Both the position numbers and the translations under genes were made by a program. From Clostridia bacterium (GTDB taxonomy: Bacteria; Bacillota; Clostridia; Christensenellales; Aristaeellaceae): a stretch of DNA of 33,456 nucleotides. Below are positions 32,789 through 33,456 of this stretch, piece after piece (the first letter of the stretch is position 1; every line of letters begins with the position of its first letter). The DNA lies in NCBI GenBank assembly GCA_030535375.1, contig JAUNJB010000012.1:1-33456 (forward strand), given 5' to 3'. Under the pieces are notes generated by a model. It was not told where the DNA came from. It saw only the letters and a list, made by a program, of their open reading frames with translations, and ran no database searches.

Positions 32789-33430
32789 ATGAAAAAGCTG
32801 TTCGTTTCCCTGCTGGCTGCCCTGTTGGCCCTCGCCTGCGCCGCGGGCCTTGCCGAAACTCCGCCCGACGGAACAACGCTCGATGCCTGGGCTCATGAGG
32901 AAGGATGGACATCCTTTTCGGCGTACACCCAAGTGGAAGCGCTTGACAGCGCCTGGGAGGCTGCCGCCGCGTCGTTCGGCGCTGCCGTCGGCATGGAAGA
33001 TCTCGATGGCAGCACGCTGAAGGCCTTGAACATGGCGGCATGCGGTTTTGAAGACGGTATCACCACGCTGACCTTCTCCGGCAGCACGGTGACGGCGCTG
33101 AATCAGGCGGGCAATGTGGTCTTTGCTCATGCGTACCGGTTTGTGGAGACGATCGACGCCGCGCTGGAGGGAGCGCCGGTCTACGTCTACACGACAGACG
33201 ACGCGCAGGCAGGTCAATATGCCTTTCTGTGCATAAGCCTCCCCGGCGTGGCGTCCGACGAGGGCGGCGTGGTCACCAATTTCAGCCTGCGCTGCACAGA
33301 ATCGGACTATTCAGCACTTTTCCATGACGGCTACGAGGGCGTCACCCATGTATTGGTGCATGCCGACACGCCCATTGAGGATGTCGACTACACCATCCGG
33401 CTGGTATACAGCCTGGGCGCGGTAAACTGA
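32789..33430 (+). CDS. Secreted protein, possibly ZinT-like calycin fold without the metal site
   Basis: 213 residues with a clear signal peptide (MKKLFVSLLAALLALACAAGLA, cleavage near AETPP). The mature part, from TLDAWAHEEGWTSFSAYTQV to LHD-like tail, shows the order of elements seen in ZinT/YodA domains: a short acidic helical start, a strand pair (ITTLTFSGSTVTALNQAG), then a hydrophobic strand (VYVYTTDDAQAGQYAFLCIS). If so, the FSDH and HFH metal ligands of ZinT are replaced here (CISLPG and NFSLRC). The similarity is faint and by eye; an unrelated secreted protein is quite possible. ATG follows TCGGAGGTAATCCACG. It may be expressed with or controlled by the TetR gene upstream. Confidence 0.8.
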   Translation: MKKLFVSLLAALLALACAAGLAETPPDGTTLDAWAHEEGWTSFSAYTQVEALDSAWEAAAASFGAAVGMEDLDGSTLKALNMAACGFEDGITTLTFSGSTVTALNQAGNVVFAHAYRFVETIDAALEGAPVYVYTTDDAQAGQYAFLCISLPGVASDEGGVVTNFSLRCTESDYSALFHDGYEGVTHVLVHADTPIEDVDYTIRLVYSLGAVN

Positions 33431-33456
33431 TCGCAAAAGGGGCTGTCAGGCCAATA

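Overview
The window looks like chromosomal DNA of a Gram-positive anaerobe of the class Clostridia (low confidence below class; a gut Christensenellales/Oscillospirales-type genome is my guess). The reasons are strong AGGAGG-type ribosome binding sites, sigma-A type promoters, ABC sugar transporters with YesM/YesN two-component partners, many short Ala/Leu/Met-rich signal peptides, and a lipoprotein box. Most of the DNA is GC-rich; the exception is the extreme left (about 215-1210), which is visibly AT-rich and probably imported.

Layout. (1) 1-1290: an AT-rich two-gene unit (AbrB-type regulator plus DUF998 membrane protein) between two near-identical terminator-like repeats. (2) 1501-17135: a carbohydrate locus. 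On the minus strand, in transcription order, are a GH161-like phosphorylase and a cytoplasmic GH30 enzyme; then, from a second promoter, a solute-binding protein, two ABC permeases, a second lipoprotein binding protein, a YesM-like histidine kinase and a YesN/AraC-like response regulator. A GH94 phosphorylase is read divergently on the plus strand. The combination best fits import of beta-1,3(/1,6)-gluco-oligosaccharides and phosphorolysis in the cytoplasm. Three promoters share an extended -10, a poor -35 and a T-run/AGGTGT element 41-42 bp from the -10, a likely binding site for the YesN-like regulator.

(3) 17405-25042: a minus-strand operon, RraA-like aldolase > DUF6282 metal-dependent hydrolase > PIG-L deacetylase > TAXI binding protein > fused TRAP permease > enolase-superfamily (mandelate racemase-like) enzyme, with a divergent LysR regulator whose promoter overlaps the operon promoter across a palindrome. 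(4) 25175-31490: a D-2-hydroxyacid dehydrogenase and an FAD-dependent oxidoreductase with a second divergent LysR regulator, then a minus-strand ABC transporter operon (binding protein plus two permeases). A 20-bp T-N11-A box occurs both inside the second LysR promoter and about 65 bp upstream of the predicted ABC-operon start site. Regions 3 and 4 together look like an uncharacterised catabolic pathway for an acylated or carboxylated small molecule, with two uptake systems.

(5) 31904-33430: a TetR regulator with its own operator palindrome, followed by a small secreted protein with a faint ZinT/calycin resemblance but without the metal-binding histidines.

I see no tRNA, rRNA, CRISPR array, complete insertion sequence or phage module. 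In all three transporter operons a stem-loop lies between the binding-protein gene and its first permease gene.
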